In this document: in pieces, positions 53,408 through 62,214 of the stretch | Layout: each line of letters starts with the position of its first letter | Numbering within the stretch: the first letter of the stretch is position 1 | Source of the DNA: G963664115 sp965216035 | GTDB taxonomy: Bacteria > Acidobacteriota > Terriglobia > 20CM-2-55-15 | Direction: 5' to 3' | NCBI GenBank assembly: GCA_965216035.1 | Contig: CBDCFM010000019.1 | Location: 62,001-126,000, forward strand | DNA: 64,000 nucleotides | Notes under the pieces: model-generated | Seen by the model: the letters and a program-made list of their open reading frames with translations, nothing else | Told to the model about the DNA's origin: nothing | The model's database searches: none | Program-made: the position numbers and the translations under genes

Positions 53408-53669
53408 GATACCCACGCCTTTGAGAACATTTACGGCCGGTAAAACAGTGGTTCCTGTCGAGGCCGCAACCGTCGAGGAGGCTCTTACAAAACTCAACGA
53501 TGAATTTGCCGGCCTGGGTGAGAGGATCTTTGATGAGAGCGGACAGATCCGCCGGTTCATTAACGTCTACGTGAACGAAGACAATATTAGGGATAAAAAC
53601 AACCTGGCCACCGAGCTTGGACCGGGAGACACGATCTCGATCCTTCCCTCCATTGCCGGCGGCTGCTAG
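53391..53669 (+). CDS. CysO/MoaD-like sulfur carrier ending in Gly-Gly-Cys
   Basis: A 92-residue ubiquitin-fold carrier. VNVKIPTPLRTFTAGKTVV is the first strand-turn, FINVYVNEDNIR the core, and the C-terminus is ELGPGDTISILPSIAGGC. MoaD, ThiS and CysO normally end in Gly-Gly, which is activated as a thiocarboxylate. Here one Cys follows the Gly-Gly, like the blocked QbsE precursor, so the adjacent JAMM protease may unmask it. The gene start overlaps that protease. Confidence 0.92.
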   Translation: MSVNVKIPTPLRTFTAGKTVVPVEAATVEEALTKLNDEFAGLGERIFDESGQIRRFINVYVNEDNIRDKNNLATELGPGDTISILPSIAGGC

Positions 53670-53768
53670 GCCTCATCGGGGACAGGTCCCGCGATCCCTC
53701 GGTAACGCTACCCAGTCCAGTCGGACCCATCACGTGTGGGCCGAGGGCCCCGTTCCCTCGAACTGCGT

Positions 53769-55109
53769 ATGCCGGAGCGCTCTCAGATTGCCACCACGGA
53801 CAAACCTGTCATTCCCCTTGTAGCTATTGTCGGTCGGCCCAACGTCGGAAAGTCGACGATATTTAACCGACTGATCGGCCGCCGCCGGTCGCTCGTTTCC
53901 GACGAGCCGGGCATGACAAGGGATCGGATTTACGGTTCGCTCGATTGGAACGGCGTGTCTTTCGAGGTCGTCGACACAGGGGGCCTCATTCCAAGTGAGG
54001 CGTCCGAGATACCGCAGAAGATTTTCGAACAGGCGCAAGTGGCGATCGAAGCAGCGTCTATTTTGCTGTTTGTTGTTGATGGCCGGTCGGGCCGAACCGG
54101 TGCGGACGAGAATCTGGCAGAACTGCTCCGAAAGGCGGGACGTCCGGTCCTGCTGCTCGTCAACAAGGTGGATTCCGACAAGCAGGAGCCGGACGTTGCC
54201 GAGTTTGCCCGTCTTGGCTTTGATAAGACTTTTCCCCTCTCCGCCGAACACGGCCGCGGATTCACTGACCTCCTGGATGATATTGCCGGGTTCCTCCCCA
54301 AGACTCCGGCACCTGCCCAAGAGAGCACCGAAATCCGCGTTGCGATTATCGGACGTCCGAACGCCGGGAAATCGACCCTGTTGAATGCGCTTGTTGGAGA
54401 AGAGCGGGCGATGGTTTCTCCGATCGCAGGAACCACGCGGGACGCTATCGATAGCGTTATCGAGAAGGATGGCCGGATGTTCCGGTTCGTCGATACGGCG
54501 GGAATTCGTCAGCGCTCCCGTACGGGTGAGAAAGCGGATCGATTGAGCATCATCATGGCCCGCAAACATCTGGAGTTGAGCGATGTCGCTATTCTTCTCG
54601 TCGACGGAGTTGAGCGGGTCACCTCGATTGATGCGACGATCGGGGGATATGCGCACGAGTCCGGACGCAGTGTGATCATTGCGGTGAACAAATGGGACGT
54701 GGTGCGGAAGAATGCATCTATTACAGCGGAATTCGAACGGAGAATTCGGGAGAAGTTCAAGTTCCTGGACTATGCGCCCATCGTCTTTGTTTCAGCGAAG
54801 ACGGGCCAACGTGTCGGGCGCTTCTACGGGATCATCGCTGAAATCTTTGATGAACGCCGCCGGCGTATTCCAACCGGAGAACTGAATCAGTTTTTGAAAG
54901 AAATAAAGCTCGAGCGCGGAGGTTTGCCCTCGGAAGTCAAGGTTCGCTATATCGCCCAGGTGCGGGCATCTCCTCCGACTTTCGCGGTTTTTGCGAATAC
55001 GTCGCGTAAATTGCACTTCTCCTTCGAGCGTTTTCTTGTAAATCGGATCCGTGATCGATTCGTTTTTAAGGGAACGCCGATTATAATCAAGCAACGCGGG
55101 ATTAATTAA
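53769..55109 (+). CDS. der: Double-GTPase Der (EngA)
   Basis: A 446-residue GTPase needed for 50S ribosome assembly. Two G domains are visible: VGRPNVGKSTIFNRLIG with DEPGMTRDR and DTGG, then IGRPNAGKSTLLNALVG with IAGTTRDAID and DTAG. NKVD and NKWD are the guanine motifs. A KH-like C-terminal domain ends VFKGTPIIIKQRG. The ATG at 53769 matches the family start better than a GTG at 53736; neither has a clear ribosome site. Confidence 0.96.
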   Translation: MPERSQIATTDKPVIPLVAIVGRPNVGKSTIFNRLIGRRRSLVSDEPGMTRDRIYGSLDWNGVSFEVVDTGGLIPSEASEIPQKIFEQAQVAIEAASILLFVVDGRSGRTGADENLAELLRKAGRPVLLLVNKVDSDKQEPDVAEFARLGFDKTFPLSAEHGRGFTDLLDDIAGFLPKTPAPAQESTEIRVAIIGRPNAGKSTLLNALVGEERAMVSPIAGTTRDAIDSVIEKDGRMFRFVDTAGIRQRSRTGEKADRLSIIMARKHLELSDVAILLVDGVERVTSIDATIGGYAHESGRSVIIAVNKWDVVRKNASITAEFERRIREKFKFLDYAPIVFVSAKTGQRVGRFYGIIAEIFDERRRRIPTGELNQFLKEIKLERGGLPSEVKVRYIAQVRASPPTFAVFANTSRKLHFSFERFLVNRIRDRFVFKGTPIIIKQRGIN

Positions 55110-55121
55110 ACGGGGTGGTGC

Positions 55122-55475
55122 TTGAGTAGTCCTGAGATTCCGGACAAACTGTATTTCAAGATCGGCGAGGTCGCCGACATTGTGGGTGTTGAGGCCTACG
55201 TACTGCGTTTCTGGGAGTCCGAGTTCCCCGTGCTCTCGCCGAAGAAGACGAAGTCCGGTCACCGCGTCTATCGTAAGAAGGATGTCGAGACCGTCGTTCA
55301 GATTAAGGAACTCCTCTACGGGAAGGGGTATACGATTGCCGGCGCCCGCAGGCGGTTACGGTCCCGGAATAGTGATCCGGGGGAGGAACTGCCCGAAGAC
55401 ACGCTCCGCAAGGTGAGCCATGGTCTTCAGGCCATCTTGACTATACTCGAGGAAAATTCTGGGACAGAGGTTTAA
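55122..55475 (+). CDS. MerR-family regulator
   Basis: A 117-residue protein: a winged helix-turn-helix (KIGEVADIVGVEAYVLRFWESEF; SGHRVYRKKDVETVVQIKELLYGKGYTIAGAR) and a short tail. This small, sensor-less MerR type is common in Acidobacteriota and delta-type bacteria next to der or tRNA genes. No cysteines for metal sensing. The TTG start at 55122 follows the der stop by 12 bases. A tRNA-Pro gene lies downstream. Confidence 0.9.
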   Translation: MSSPEIPDKLYFKIGEVADIVGVEAYVLRFWESEFPVLSPKKTKSGHRVYRKKDVETVVQIKELLYGKGYTIAGARRRLRSRNSDPGEELPEDTLRKVSHGLQAILTILEENSGTEV

Positions 55476-55542
55476 TTTCGGAGTATCTTTTCAGTCTGGG
55501 AATGTGAGGGTGATCACACCTCTGTCCCAGATTTTCTGCGAA

Positions 55543-55616
55543 CGGGACGTGGCGCAGCTTGGTAGCGCGCACCCTTGGGGTGGGTGAGGTCGGAGGTTCA
55601 AATCCTCTCGTCCCGA
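55543..55616 (+). tRNA. tRNA-Pro (GGG)
   Basis: A 74-base cloverleaf: acceptor CGGGACG/CGTCCCG, anticodon loop TTGGGGT with GGG, T arm GGAGGTTCAAATCCTC. CCA is not encoded. The second tRNA-Pro at 56557 shares its ends. Confidence 0.96.
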
Positions 55617-55722
55617 TTATCCCTCCAGTGTCCGACTCCTGCCGGTTCGACCACTTTCGGTTGGCCGCTTATCTGTTTGGTACTAGCCAATTTTAGGTTT
55701 TGCTGGATTTTACTAGATTTTA

Positions 55723-56505
55723 ATGGATAAGCGCATCCTCATTACGAATGACGACGGAATCGCTTCACGCGGGCTGAGTGAACTGGATCGAGCGTTGGGC
55801 AATCTGGGGCGGACGACGATCGTGGCACCGGAGCGCGAGATGAGCGCGACGAGTCATTCAATCACTCTCAAACGCCCTCTCCGGTATCAGAGGCGGGGGG
55901 GCAACCAGTTCGTCGTCGACGGAACCCCTGCCGACTGCGTGATTCTGGCCTGCCTCCGGATTCTGAAATCGTATCCCGATCTGCTTGTGTCAGGAATTAA
56001 CCGCGGAAAGAACGTCGGCGATGGTGTGCTGTATTCGGGGACCCTCGCAGCCGCCTTTGAGGGCGCCCTTCAGGGAATTCCCGCGATTGCGGTATCTGTC
56101 GAGTACAGAAAAAGCGTGGAGTATGCGGCGACGGCGGACCTGACCGCGCTTCTTGCGCACAAGGTTCTCGAAGAGGGTTTGCCTCCGGGTATCGTCCTGA
56201 ACCTGAACGTACCGGCAGAGTGGAATGGTGGAGTGGTCCTGACCCGGCAGGGCGAAAAGATAGGGAAGACGGTTCTGATTGAAAACCTGGACCCTCGAGG
56301 CGAAGAGTACTTCTGGCTCCACGAGGAATTACACGATCACTCCGACATCCAGGCCGACGATTTCCCATCTGACAGCGACGTTATGGCTGAAGGGTATGCG
56401 TCTCTGACGCCACTCCAGCTGGATCGGACCGCGTTCCGATACTTCAAGCCCTTATCAATGTGGACGGACATAATCGATACAGCGGACTTCAAGCGTAAGA
56501 GCTGA
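55723..56505 (+). CDS. surE: 5'/3'-nucleotidase SurE
   Basis: A 260-residue metal-dependent nucleotidase. RILITNDDGIASRGLSELDRAL holds the Asp-Asp metal site, APEREMSATSHSITL the substrate site, and LVSGINRGKNVGDGVLYSGTLAAAFEG is the family core. It hydrolyses nucleoside monophosphates under stationary-phase stress. It is placed between the two tRNA-Pro genes. Confidence 0.95.
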   Translation: MDKRILITNDDGIASRGLSELDRALGNLGRTTIVAPEREMSATSHSITLKRPLRYQRRGGNQFVVDGTPADCVILACLRILKSYPDLLVSGINRGKNVGDGVLYSGTLAAAFEGALQGIPAIAVSVEYRKSVEYAATADLTALLAHKVLEEGLPPGIVLNLNVPAEWNGGVVLTRQGEKIGKTVLIENLDPRGEEYFWLHEELHDHSDIQADDFPSDSDVMAEGYASLTPLQLDRTAFRYFKPLSMWTDIIDTADFKRKS

Positions 56506-56556
56506 ATCCAAGTGAGATAAGAGGTGAGACCGCTATGCTAGAATGGATTGATTTTT

Positions 56557-56630
56557 CGGGACGTGGCTCAGTCTGGTAGAGCACCCGGTTCGGGGCCGGG
56601 GGGTCGGAGGTTCAAATCCTCTCGTCCCGA
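56557..56630 (+). tRNA. tRNA-Pro (CGG)
   Basis: A 74-base cloverleaf: acceptor CGGGACG/CGTCCCG, anticodon loop TTCGGGG with CGG, T arm GGAGGTTCAAATCCTC. CCA is not encoded. Confidence 0.96.
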
Positions 56631-57069
56631 CTTTTAGAATCAATAAGATACGGCCCGTTTCGGAGTGGCTCCGGGACGGGCTGTAGATGATTTTGTAGAC
56701 AAAATTTCCTCCAAGTTCCATCAACTTCAATAAAAGAGGGGTCATCTTCGTCCGTTTGAACGCTAGAAACCCCACCACGTTACAAGCAGAGTTCACGTCT
56801 CATTCGACTCTTGTACGGCCGCTCGACCATTACTGAATGGCGGACGAGTCAACGTCCCAGATGCCTGTCCCTACCAGAAACTCCATCGCACGCAAAATTG
56901 GTTGGATACGGCTTCGGCTGAATGCCGAGGAGGGCGTTGAATTCACGGCGTTGTTGCACGAATCAATGCAACTTGTTGAATTCATTACGTTTTTCGCTCG
57001 AACGCGAAAACCGCAACGCGTTGATTCCATTAGTGTTTCCCTGATTCATGCACCAACGCCCAGCGACGC
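56631..57069. other. Interval between tRNA-Pro and the IS6-type remnant
   Basis: A hairpin ACGGCCCGTTTCGGAGTGGCTCC region (56651-56685) may end the tRNA transcript. An open frame at 56837-57079 (80 codons) has no family signal that I recognise. No gene is called. Confidence 0.4.
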
Positions 57070-57336
57070 ATGGGAATGAACGGTGAGTTCAACTTCCGGG
57101 GCCGAAACCCGGTGCAGATTCGTTCCTGTCAATACCTAAACAACATCGTGGAGCAGGACCACCGCCGGGTGAAGGGGCGCTTGCGGCCGATGTTGGGATT
57201 CAAGACATTCTACAATGCGCGGCGCGTGATCGTCGGCATCGAACTGGCGCAGAAGATCCACAAGCGCCAGTTCGCAGTTCCGATCACATTGCAGTCGAAT
57301 CCTGCGGAGATCTGGCGTCACGTCATGGCGGCATAG
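57070..57336 (+). pseudogene. C-terminal remnant of an IS6-family transposase
   Basis: The words SCQYLNNIVEQDHRRVKGRLRPMLGFKTFYNARRVIVGIELA match the DDE C-terminus of IS6/IS26-type transposases (HRxVKRRxRPMLGFK). The N-terminal catalytic part and both ends are missing. It is a decayed fragment marking the start of the mobile-element-rich right end. Confidence 0.8.
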
Positions 57337-57416
57337 GCAGCATCGCCGCAGCACACTGCAGATCTTATCGCTCCGACAATCCTATCTGCACCAGAACTCT
57401 TCCTGACATCCTATGG

Positions 57417-57845
57417 CTAGCGCTGGGCAGCTACGAGTTCCAGGATGGCGATGGCGCCGCGAGCAGCGAGTTGAAGCGACTCGAGGTCCCCCGCTTCAAC
57501 ACCGCTGACAGCGATGTCGTTGGCTGCCTGGACAAGGATCGCGATCCCTCGGTCAGCATCGCCCATGTCGTTGAGAATTCCGTTTCCCTCCTGCGCGGCA
57601 CACGGGTAGCCCGCACTGACGTCGAAATTCGACCCGTTCGGACCCTCGATGCAGTTCACCGCGTGGTGGAGATGCCTCATCGCACCCTCAGCTGCCTCCT
57701 GGTTGGCCGACAAGCCTGCGTGCTGAATGGCCGTCGCGATCTGGCTCGTGGCCTTGCCCTGGTCTTGTTCTGCTGCCGCCATAGGCGCAATGGCGACCAT
57801 CACTACAACCATCATTATCACTATGTGTCTGACTGATTTAATCAT
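57417..57845 (-). CDS. Small secreted protein of unknown function
   Basis: A 142-residue exported protein (signal IVIMMVVVMVAIAPMAAA). The mature part is Ala-rich and helical, with conserved-looking HLHHAVNCIEGPNGSNFD and SAGYPCAAQEGNGILNDM; two Cys could pair. I do not recognise a named family. GGAGGG upstream of ATG 57845 supports the start; the frame opens earlier at 58088. It lies between an IS6-type remnant and an IS30 element. Confidence 0.65.
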   Translation of the reverse strand: MIKSVRHIVIMMVVVMVAIAPMAAAEQDQGKATSQIATAIQHAGLSANQEAAEGAMRHLHHAVNCIEGPNGSNFDVSAGYPCAAQEGNGILNDMGDADRGIAILVQAANDIAVSGVEAGDLESLQLAARGAIAILELVAAQR

Positions 57846-58358
57846 TTGAGGCCCTCCAGCCTGTGATTGAAACGCCGCGGATAGAGAGAATAAGAGACCC
57901 TTTCCCGCTAGAGAATGGGATGAGTGTGTGGCAATTCTTTCGCTCCAGCGAGCGAAATGCAAGGGAAATACGGACCGCGGCACGAACTGAAGAACCAAGC
58001 GGGACGGGAATGGCACGATCACGTCGGGCTCCGTTTCCGGCGTCACGACGGAAGTCATTGATTCGGGAATAGGCTCCTCGTGGGTCATCTACTTCCAACG
58101 CTCCTTCGCGGCAACAATTCGTCTACGAACGCCGCACGCTGGATCGTCACTGGTTACGACCTTGGGTGCTATCGACGACAAGTAATCGTGAGTAACGCCG
58201 AAGTGTAGCGCCATTCGCTTCCGCAGGATGGGTAAACCCTTGGCGACAAGTGAGGAGTCATCCAACGTCAGTTCGTGTCCGGGCACTTTTACAGTAAATC
58301 GACAAACCAGGATCTGATGTGATCTTACCGGCCTTGTCCCGCAGTAACTCCGGTGATT
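57846..58358. other. Interval left of the IS30 element
   Basis: No firm gene. A minus-strand open stretch (58089-58286, with codons reaching back to about 58320) reads LPILRKRMALHFGVTHDYLSSIAP, which I do not recognise. It could be the 3' part of a gene cut by the IS30 insertion. Kept as uncertain. Confidence 0.35.
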
Positions 58359-59586
58359 TCAAGGGGTCGATGCAACACTTCACATAAAAGGAGAGGTGAA
58401 GTGTATGCCCAAGAAAAGAAGGAAGAAACAACAGAGCAGTCGGCGGGGCTTTACGTTGGCAGAGCTGGCCGAAGTGTGGAATCGACGGGAGCGAGGGGAG
58501 TCTTCCAAGGTGATTGCACGTCTGCTGGGTAGAGAGTCGTCGTCGGTGTACGCAGTGCTGTCGCGCCACGGAGGTATCCGTCCCCGAGCTCGACGCCGCG
58601 CACCTCAGGCCCTGACTCTGGTCGAGCGTGAAGAGATTTCCCGAGGCCTTGCAGCCCGGCGATCGATGCGAACTATCGCTCGGTCACTGGGCCGGAACCC
58701 ATCGACAGTGAGCCGGGAGATCTCTCGTAATGGAGGCTATGATAACTATCGGGCCTCGGAGGCCGATGAGCAGGCATGGGAGCGTGCGCGCCGTCCGAAG
58801 CCCTGCCGGCTGACCCGTTGTCCCCAGTTGCGGCAGCGGGTTGAAGAGAAGCTCATCGAGGACTGGTCGCCGGAACAGATTGCGGGCTGGCTGAAACGCA
58901 CCTGGCCGGAAGACGAGTCGCTTCGCGTGTCACACGAAACCATCTATCGCAGCCTTTTTATTCAGGCCCGCGGGGCTCTGAAGAAAGAGCTCACTCAGTA
59001 TCTGCGCTCCAGACGCACGATTCGCCGGTCCCGGCACGCGAGCTTGAAAGGCCGGGGTGGGGGGCAGATCAACGACGTCATATCAATCCGTGAGCGTCCC
59101 GCTTCAGTGGAAGATCGCGCCGTACCGGGTCACTGGGAAGGCGATCTGATTGCCGGATCAAAGAACACCCACATTGCGACCCTGGTCGAACGTCACTCCC
59201 GTTACGTGATGCTGGCGAAAGTCTCCAGTAAGGACACCGAGACCGTCGTATCGACACTGATCGAACACGCTCGGAAACTACCCACGGAACTTTACAAATC
59301 GCTGACTTGGGATCGCGGTCTGGAAATGGCCGATCACAAGCGGTTCACTCTGGCGACCGATATTGCCGTGTACTTCTGTGATCCAAAAAGTCCTTGGCAA
59401 CGCGGTTCGAACGAAAACACAAATGGTCTCCTCCGACAGTACTTTCCCAAAAGGACGGACTTATCGGTACACTCTCAGGAGCATCTGGACAAGATTGCAA
59501 GGAAGCTCAACACGCGGCCCCGCAAGACGCTGGAGTTTGCAACTCCAGCAGAGACACTTAATGCAGGTGTTGCATCGACCGGTTGA
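58359..59586 (+). mobile_element. IS30-family insertion sequence
   Basis: Inverted ends TCAAGGGGTCGATGCAACAC (58359-58378) and the complement of TCAACCGGTCGATGCAACAC (59567-59586) match at 18 of 20 positions and enclose one intact transposase gene. The gene's stop codon lies in the right end. No clear target duplication was found. Confidence 0.85.
58405..59586 (+). CDS. IS30-family transposase
   Basis: A 393-residue DDE transposase. An N-terminal helix-turn-helix (LTLVEREEISRGLAARRSMRTIARSLGRNPSTVSREISRNGG) binds the ends; HETIYRSLF and the GHWEGDLIAGSKN first Asp, LTWDRGLEM second Asp, and SPWQRGSNENTNGLLRQYFPK with the catalytic Glu are all present. Uninterrupted length suggests activity. 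Starts at 58396 and 58405 are possible; ATG 58405 has AGGAGAGG at a better distance. Confidence 0.93.
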   Translation: MPKKRRKKQQSSRRGFTLAELAEVWNRRERGESSKVIARLLGRESSSVYAVLSRHGGIRPRARRRAPQALTLVEREEISRGLAARRSMRTIARSLGRNPSTVSREISRNGGYDNYRASEADEQAWERARRPKPCRLTRCPQLRQRVEEKLIEDWSPEQIAGWLKRTWPEDESLRVSHETIYRSLFIQARGALKKELTQYLRSRRTIRRSRHASLKGRGGGQINDVISIRERPASVEDRAVPGHWEGDLIAGSKNTHIATLVERHSRYVMLAKVSSKDTETVVSTLIEHARKLPTELYKSLTWDRGLEMADHKRFTLATDIAVYFCDPKSPWQRGSNENTNGLLRQYFPKRTDLSVHSQEHLDKIARKLNTRPRKTLEFATPAETLNAGVASTG

Positions 59587-59886
59587 GCTGGCACCTTATT
59601 CCGACCCCTGATTGTGAGGGCTACGAGTACGCGAGAAAAGGAATTCTGATTCAGCGGGAGCCGACCTGGAAAGCCGTCAGTTCATTTCGCAGGAGGCTCC
59701 ACCTTTGGATGAGCGCCAGGGCGTAGGCGGCGTAATACTCGGCAGAGACGTGGAGATCCCAAGGACAACATGGCCAGCCTACTCTGTGCCTGGTACGATG
59801 CCGAGCGTGAGGGTGTTTCTTGCATCGGTACTCAATCCGGTGCTATGTGATCCGCCTGCACTCCATTTCGAATACTGAGCCTTGAA
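59587..59886. other. Interval between IS30 and the DUF7309-like gene
   Basis: No gene, promoter or repeat that I can support. It presumably holds the promoter of the 59887 gene. Confidence 0.4.
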
Positions 59887-60924
59887 ATGGCACAACACGA
59901 CATTGATTTGGATATTTGGCGCGATTTGTACGACGTCGCGTCTCGCGTACGTGCACTTGCGCCCTGGACGTGGATGGAGGAGATCGACGTTTTCGGCGTC
60001 GAAATGGGGGACGAGGCAGACCTCATTTTCGTCAGTGTCATGGGAGCGCTCGGAGAGCACCATGCCGTTGCGGTGTATCCAGGCGCCGCCGCGCTGACGC
60101 AGCTTTGGGCACTTCATAATGATGAACATGCCACTTCGGAGCAGGTTCTGGAGATACCGCAGGTCCAGCTTTCGTTTGAAAACAAGAAGTTTCTCGAGCC
60201 GGAAGACCGCCGGACCACCAAACGGTTGGGTTTGAATTTGAGAGGCAAGAACGCCTGGCCGCGTTTTCGAAGTTATCGGCCAGGCTTTGCTCCCTGGTTC
60301 ATCGAGAAGAATGACGCGACGATGCTGGAGGTCGCACTCGAGCAATTGTTGCATGTGGCTCCGCGCCTTCAGGCAAATCCTTCGGCGGTTCGACCCGACG
60401 ATCCGCAGACATACCTGATACGCACGCTAAAGAGGGGCTCTAACGGTGATCAGTGGACGGATGAGTTCAGGCACATTCCACCTGTGAGCATCTCCATCCC
60501 TCGCGTTATTCCAGGCGCTGATGCGTTGCGGCAATGCCATGCGTTTCCGAAAGCTAAGAATGGAATCGAGGTGGATCTTTTCTTAGTGCCGACTCCAATT
60601 GGTGACGGGAAACTGCGCCCTCTCTATCCGTACAGCCTTCTCATGGTGGAGTCGACAAGCGGCTCCATCGTTAATCAGGAGATGCTCGTGGTGGAGACGT
60701 CGATGAACGACGTACTGTGCTCGATTCCCACAAAAGTGGTTGATCAATTGAAAGAGTCTGGCGTCCGGCCTGCATGGCTGACCGTCCGCCCGGGCCGTCT
60801 AGCCGATGTCCTAAAGCCCACCTGCGAAGCGCTAGGCATCCAACTCCGGATCCATCGGGATCTCGTTCAACTCGATCCCGCCCGCAAAAGCCTGTTCGAA
60901 TTCCTCGCACGGGGCCCCCTGTAA
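59887..60924 (+). CDS. Conserved protein resembling DUF7309/DUF6930
   Basis: A 345-residue cytosolic protein with no signal or membrane segment. The start IWRDLYDVASRVRALAPWTWMEEIDVFGVEMGD and VSVMGALGEHHAVAVYPGAAALTQLW follow a pattern I associate with DUF7309, and residues about 210-345 (EVDLFLVPTPIG; SLLMVESTSGSIVNQEML; GVRPAWLTVRPGRLADVL) with DUF6930. Function unknown. Related proteins often end with a SEC-C motif, absent here. It is enclosed by two insertion sequences, so it may be mobile cargo. Confidence 0.75.
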   Translation: MAQHDIDLDIWRDLYDVASRVRALAPWTWMEEIDVFGVEMGDEADLIFVSVMGALGEHHAVAVYPGAAALTQLWALHNDEHATSEQVLEIPQVQLSFENKKFLEPEDRRTTKRLGLNLRGKNAWPRFRSYRPGFAPWFIEKNDATMLEVALEQLLHVAPRLQANPSAVRPDDPQTYLIRTLKRGSNGDQWTDEFRHIPPVSISIPRVIPGADALRQCHAFPKAKNGIEVDLFLVPTPIGDGKLRPLYPYSLLMVESTSGSIVNQEMLVVETSMNDVLCSIPTKVVDQLKESGVRPAWLTVRPGRLADVLKPTCEALGIQLRIHRDLVQLDPARKSLFEFLARGPL

Positions 60925-61013
60925 GGACTCACAATCGTCACCGGGCTCAATAAGACATAACCGTACTTGTATGTGAGGCACGGTTCATGGAGCACTCCGT
61001 ATGTGGGTATTCC

Positions 61014-61455
61014 GCTGATCGTGAACACCAGTTCCGGAATCATGAACACCGATTCCGGCCATCGTGAACACTCGCCGGAGCGAAGCGACGGGTTAGCGTC
61101 TCAGTTTATTCCTTCAGAGTCCAGGTTTTCCCTGTTTTAGTCCTTTCCAAAATTATTGTGATAAATCGCCGCCGGCCTGTGTGTAACTGTGCGAAAGCCG
61201 GGAGCGTTTTTCGCGGAGGCTTTTGCAAGCAGCGGTGGAAATGATCAAGAGAAAGTCGGCCGAAGGCCACCATTCCCATTTGCACGGCTGCGGCAGTTTC
61301 CACAGGCCCCGTGCCCTGCGTGAGGCGCGCGTTCCGCGCCCGGACCCGGATTCCCGCACTTCCTTCGCGCGAGGATTGCGCAGGAGCGACGATTGGGTCC
61401 GGGGCCGGCCTGGAGTACCCCCTGGCGGCGGCGTGTGGATGCATCGGTGCGCCGA
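61014..61455. other. IS21 left end and non-coding part
   Basis: Terminal repeats near 61018-61074, then about 380 bases without a supported gene before the istB stop. Open frames in both directions here lack family signals. Confidence 0.5.
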
Positions 61456-62214
61456 TCATCGGGACTCCTTCAACGTCTTGGGTTGGGTCTTGGTTTGCCG
61501 CATCGATGCCCCTTTCAGTTCGATACGGTGCGCATTGTGGAGGAGGCGATCGCAGATGGCGTCGGCCTGGTTCGGGTCGCCAATGACGCCGTGCCAGTCG
61601 GGGACCGGGAGCTGGCTGGCGATCAAGATGGCGGAACGTTCGCTCCGTTCCTCGACGACTTCGATCAGGTCCCGGCGTTCAGCGTCGCGCAGCGGGGCCA
61701 GGAGCCAGTCGTCGATGGCCAGCAGATCGGTTTTGGCCAGACGGGCCAGGACTCGGGTGTAGGAGCCGTCGCCACGGCCGACCGCCAGTTGGTGCAAGAG
61801 CCGAGGCATGCGGACGTAGGTGGCGTTAAAACCCCGCCGGCAGGCGCGTTCGACGAAAGCCGAAGCCAGAAAACTCTTTCCGATGCCGGTCGGACCGGTG
61901 ATGAGAAGATTGTGCCGGTCTTGGATCCACCCGCAGGAGCCCAGGGCGAGGACTTGGGAACGGTCCAGACGGCGACGATGTTTGAAGTCGACGTTTTCCA
62001 GCGATGCCGTCGCGTCGCGCAGCTTCGCCGCGCGCAGGCGTCGGGTGAGCTTGCGGTGCTCCCGGGCCGTCCACTCCTCATCCACCAGTAGGCCCAGACG
62101 TTCCTCGAAGCCGAGATCCGTGTACTGATTCGAGCGGCGTTGCTGCTCCAGGGCCTCGACCATGGCCGATAGCTTCATCTGGTTCATCTTCTCCAGGGTT
62201 TGTTCCATTAGCAT
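61456..62214 (-). CDS. istB: IS21 helper ATPase IstB
   Basis: A 252-residue AAA+ ATPase, a helper of IstA for target choice and strand transfer. Walker A is ITGPTGIGKSFLASAF, Walker B is LLAIDDWLL, and the IstB family core (RDLIEVVEERSERSAILIASQLP) follows. It overlaps the istA stop by seven bases. Length is normal. Confidence 0.95.
   Translation of the reverse strand: MLMEQTLEKMNQMKLSAMVEALEQQRRSNQYTDLGFEERLGLLVDEEWTAREHRKLTRRLRAAKLRDATASLENVDFKHRRRLDRSQVLALGSCGWIQDRHNLLITGPTGIGKSFLASAFVERACRRGFNATYVRMPRLLHQLAVGRGDGSYTRVLARLAKTDLLAIDDWLLAPLRDAERRDLIEVVEERSERSAILIASQLPVPDWHGVIGDPNQADAICDRLLHNAHRIELKGASMRQTKTQPKTLKESR

Noticed and set aside
60950..61003. Possible group II intron end near ACCGTACTTG...GCACGGTTC
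   Set aside because: Only a short resemblance; no domain V or reverse transcriptase is nearby.
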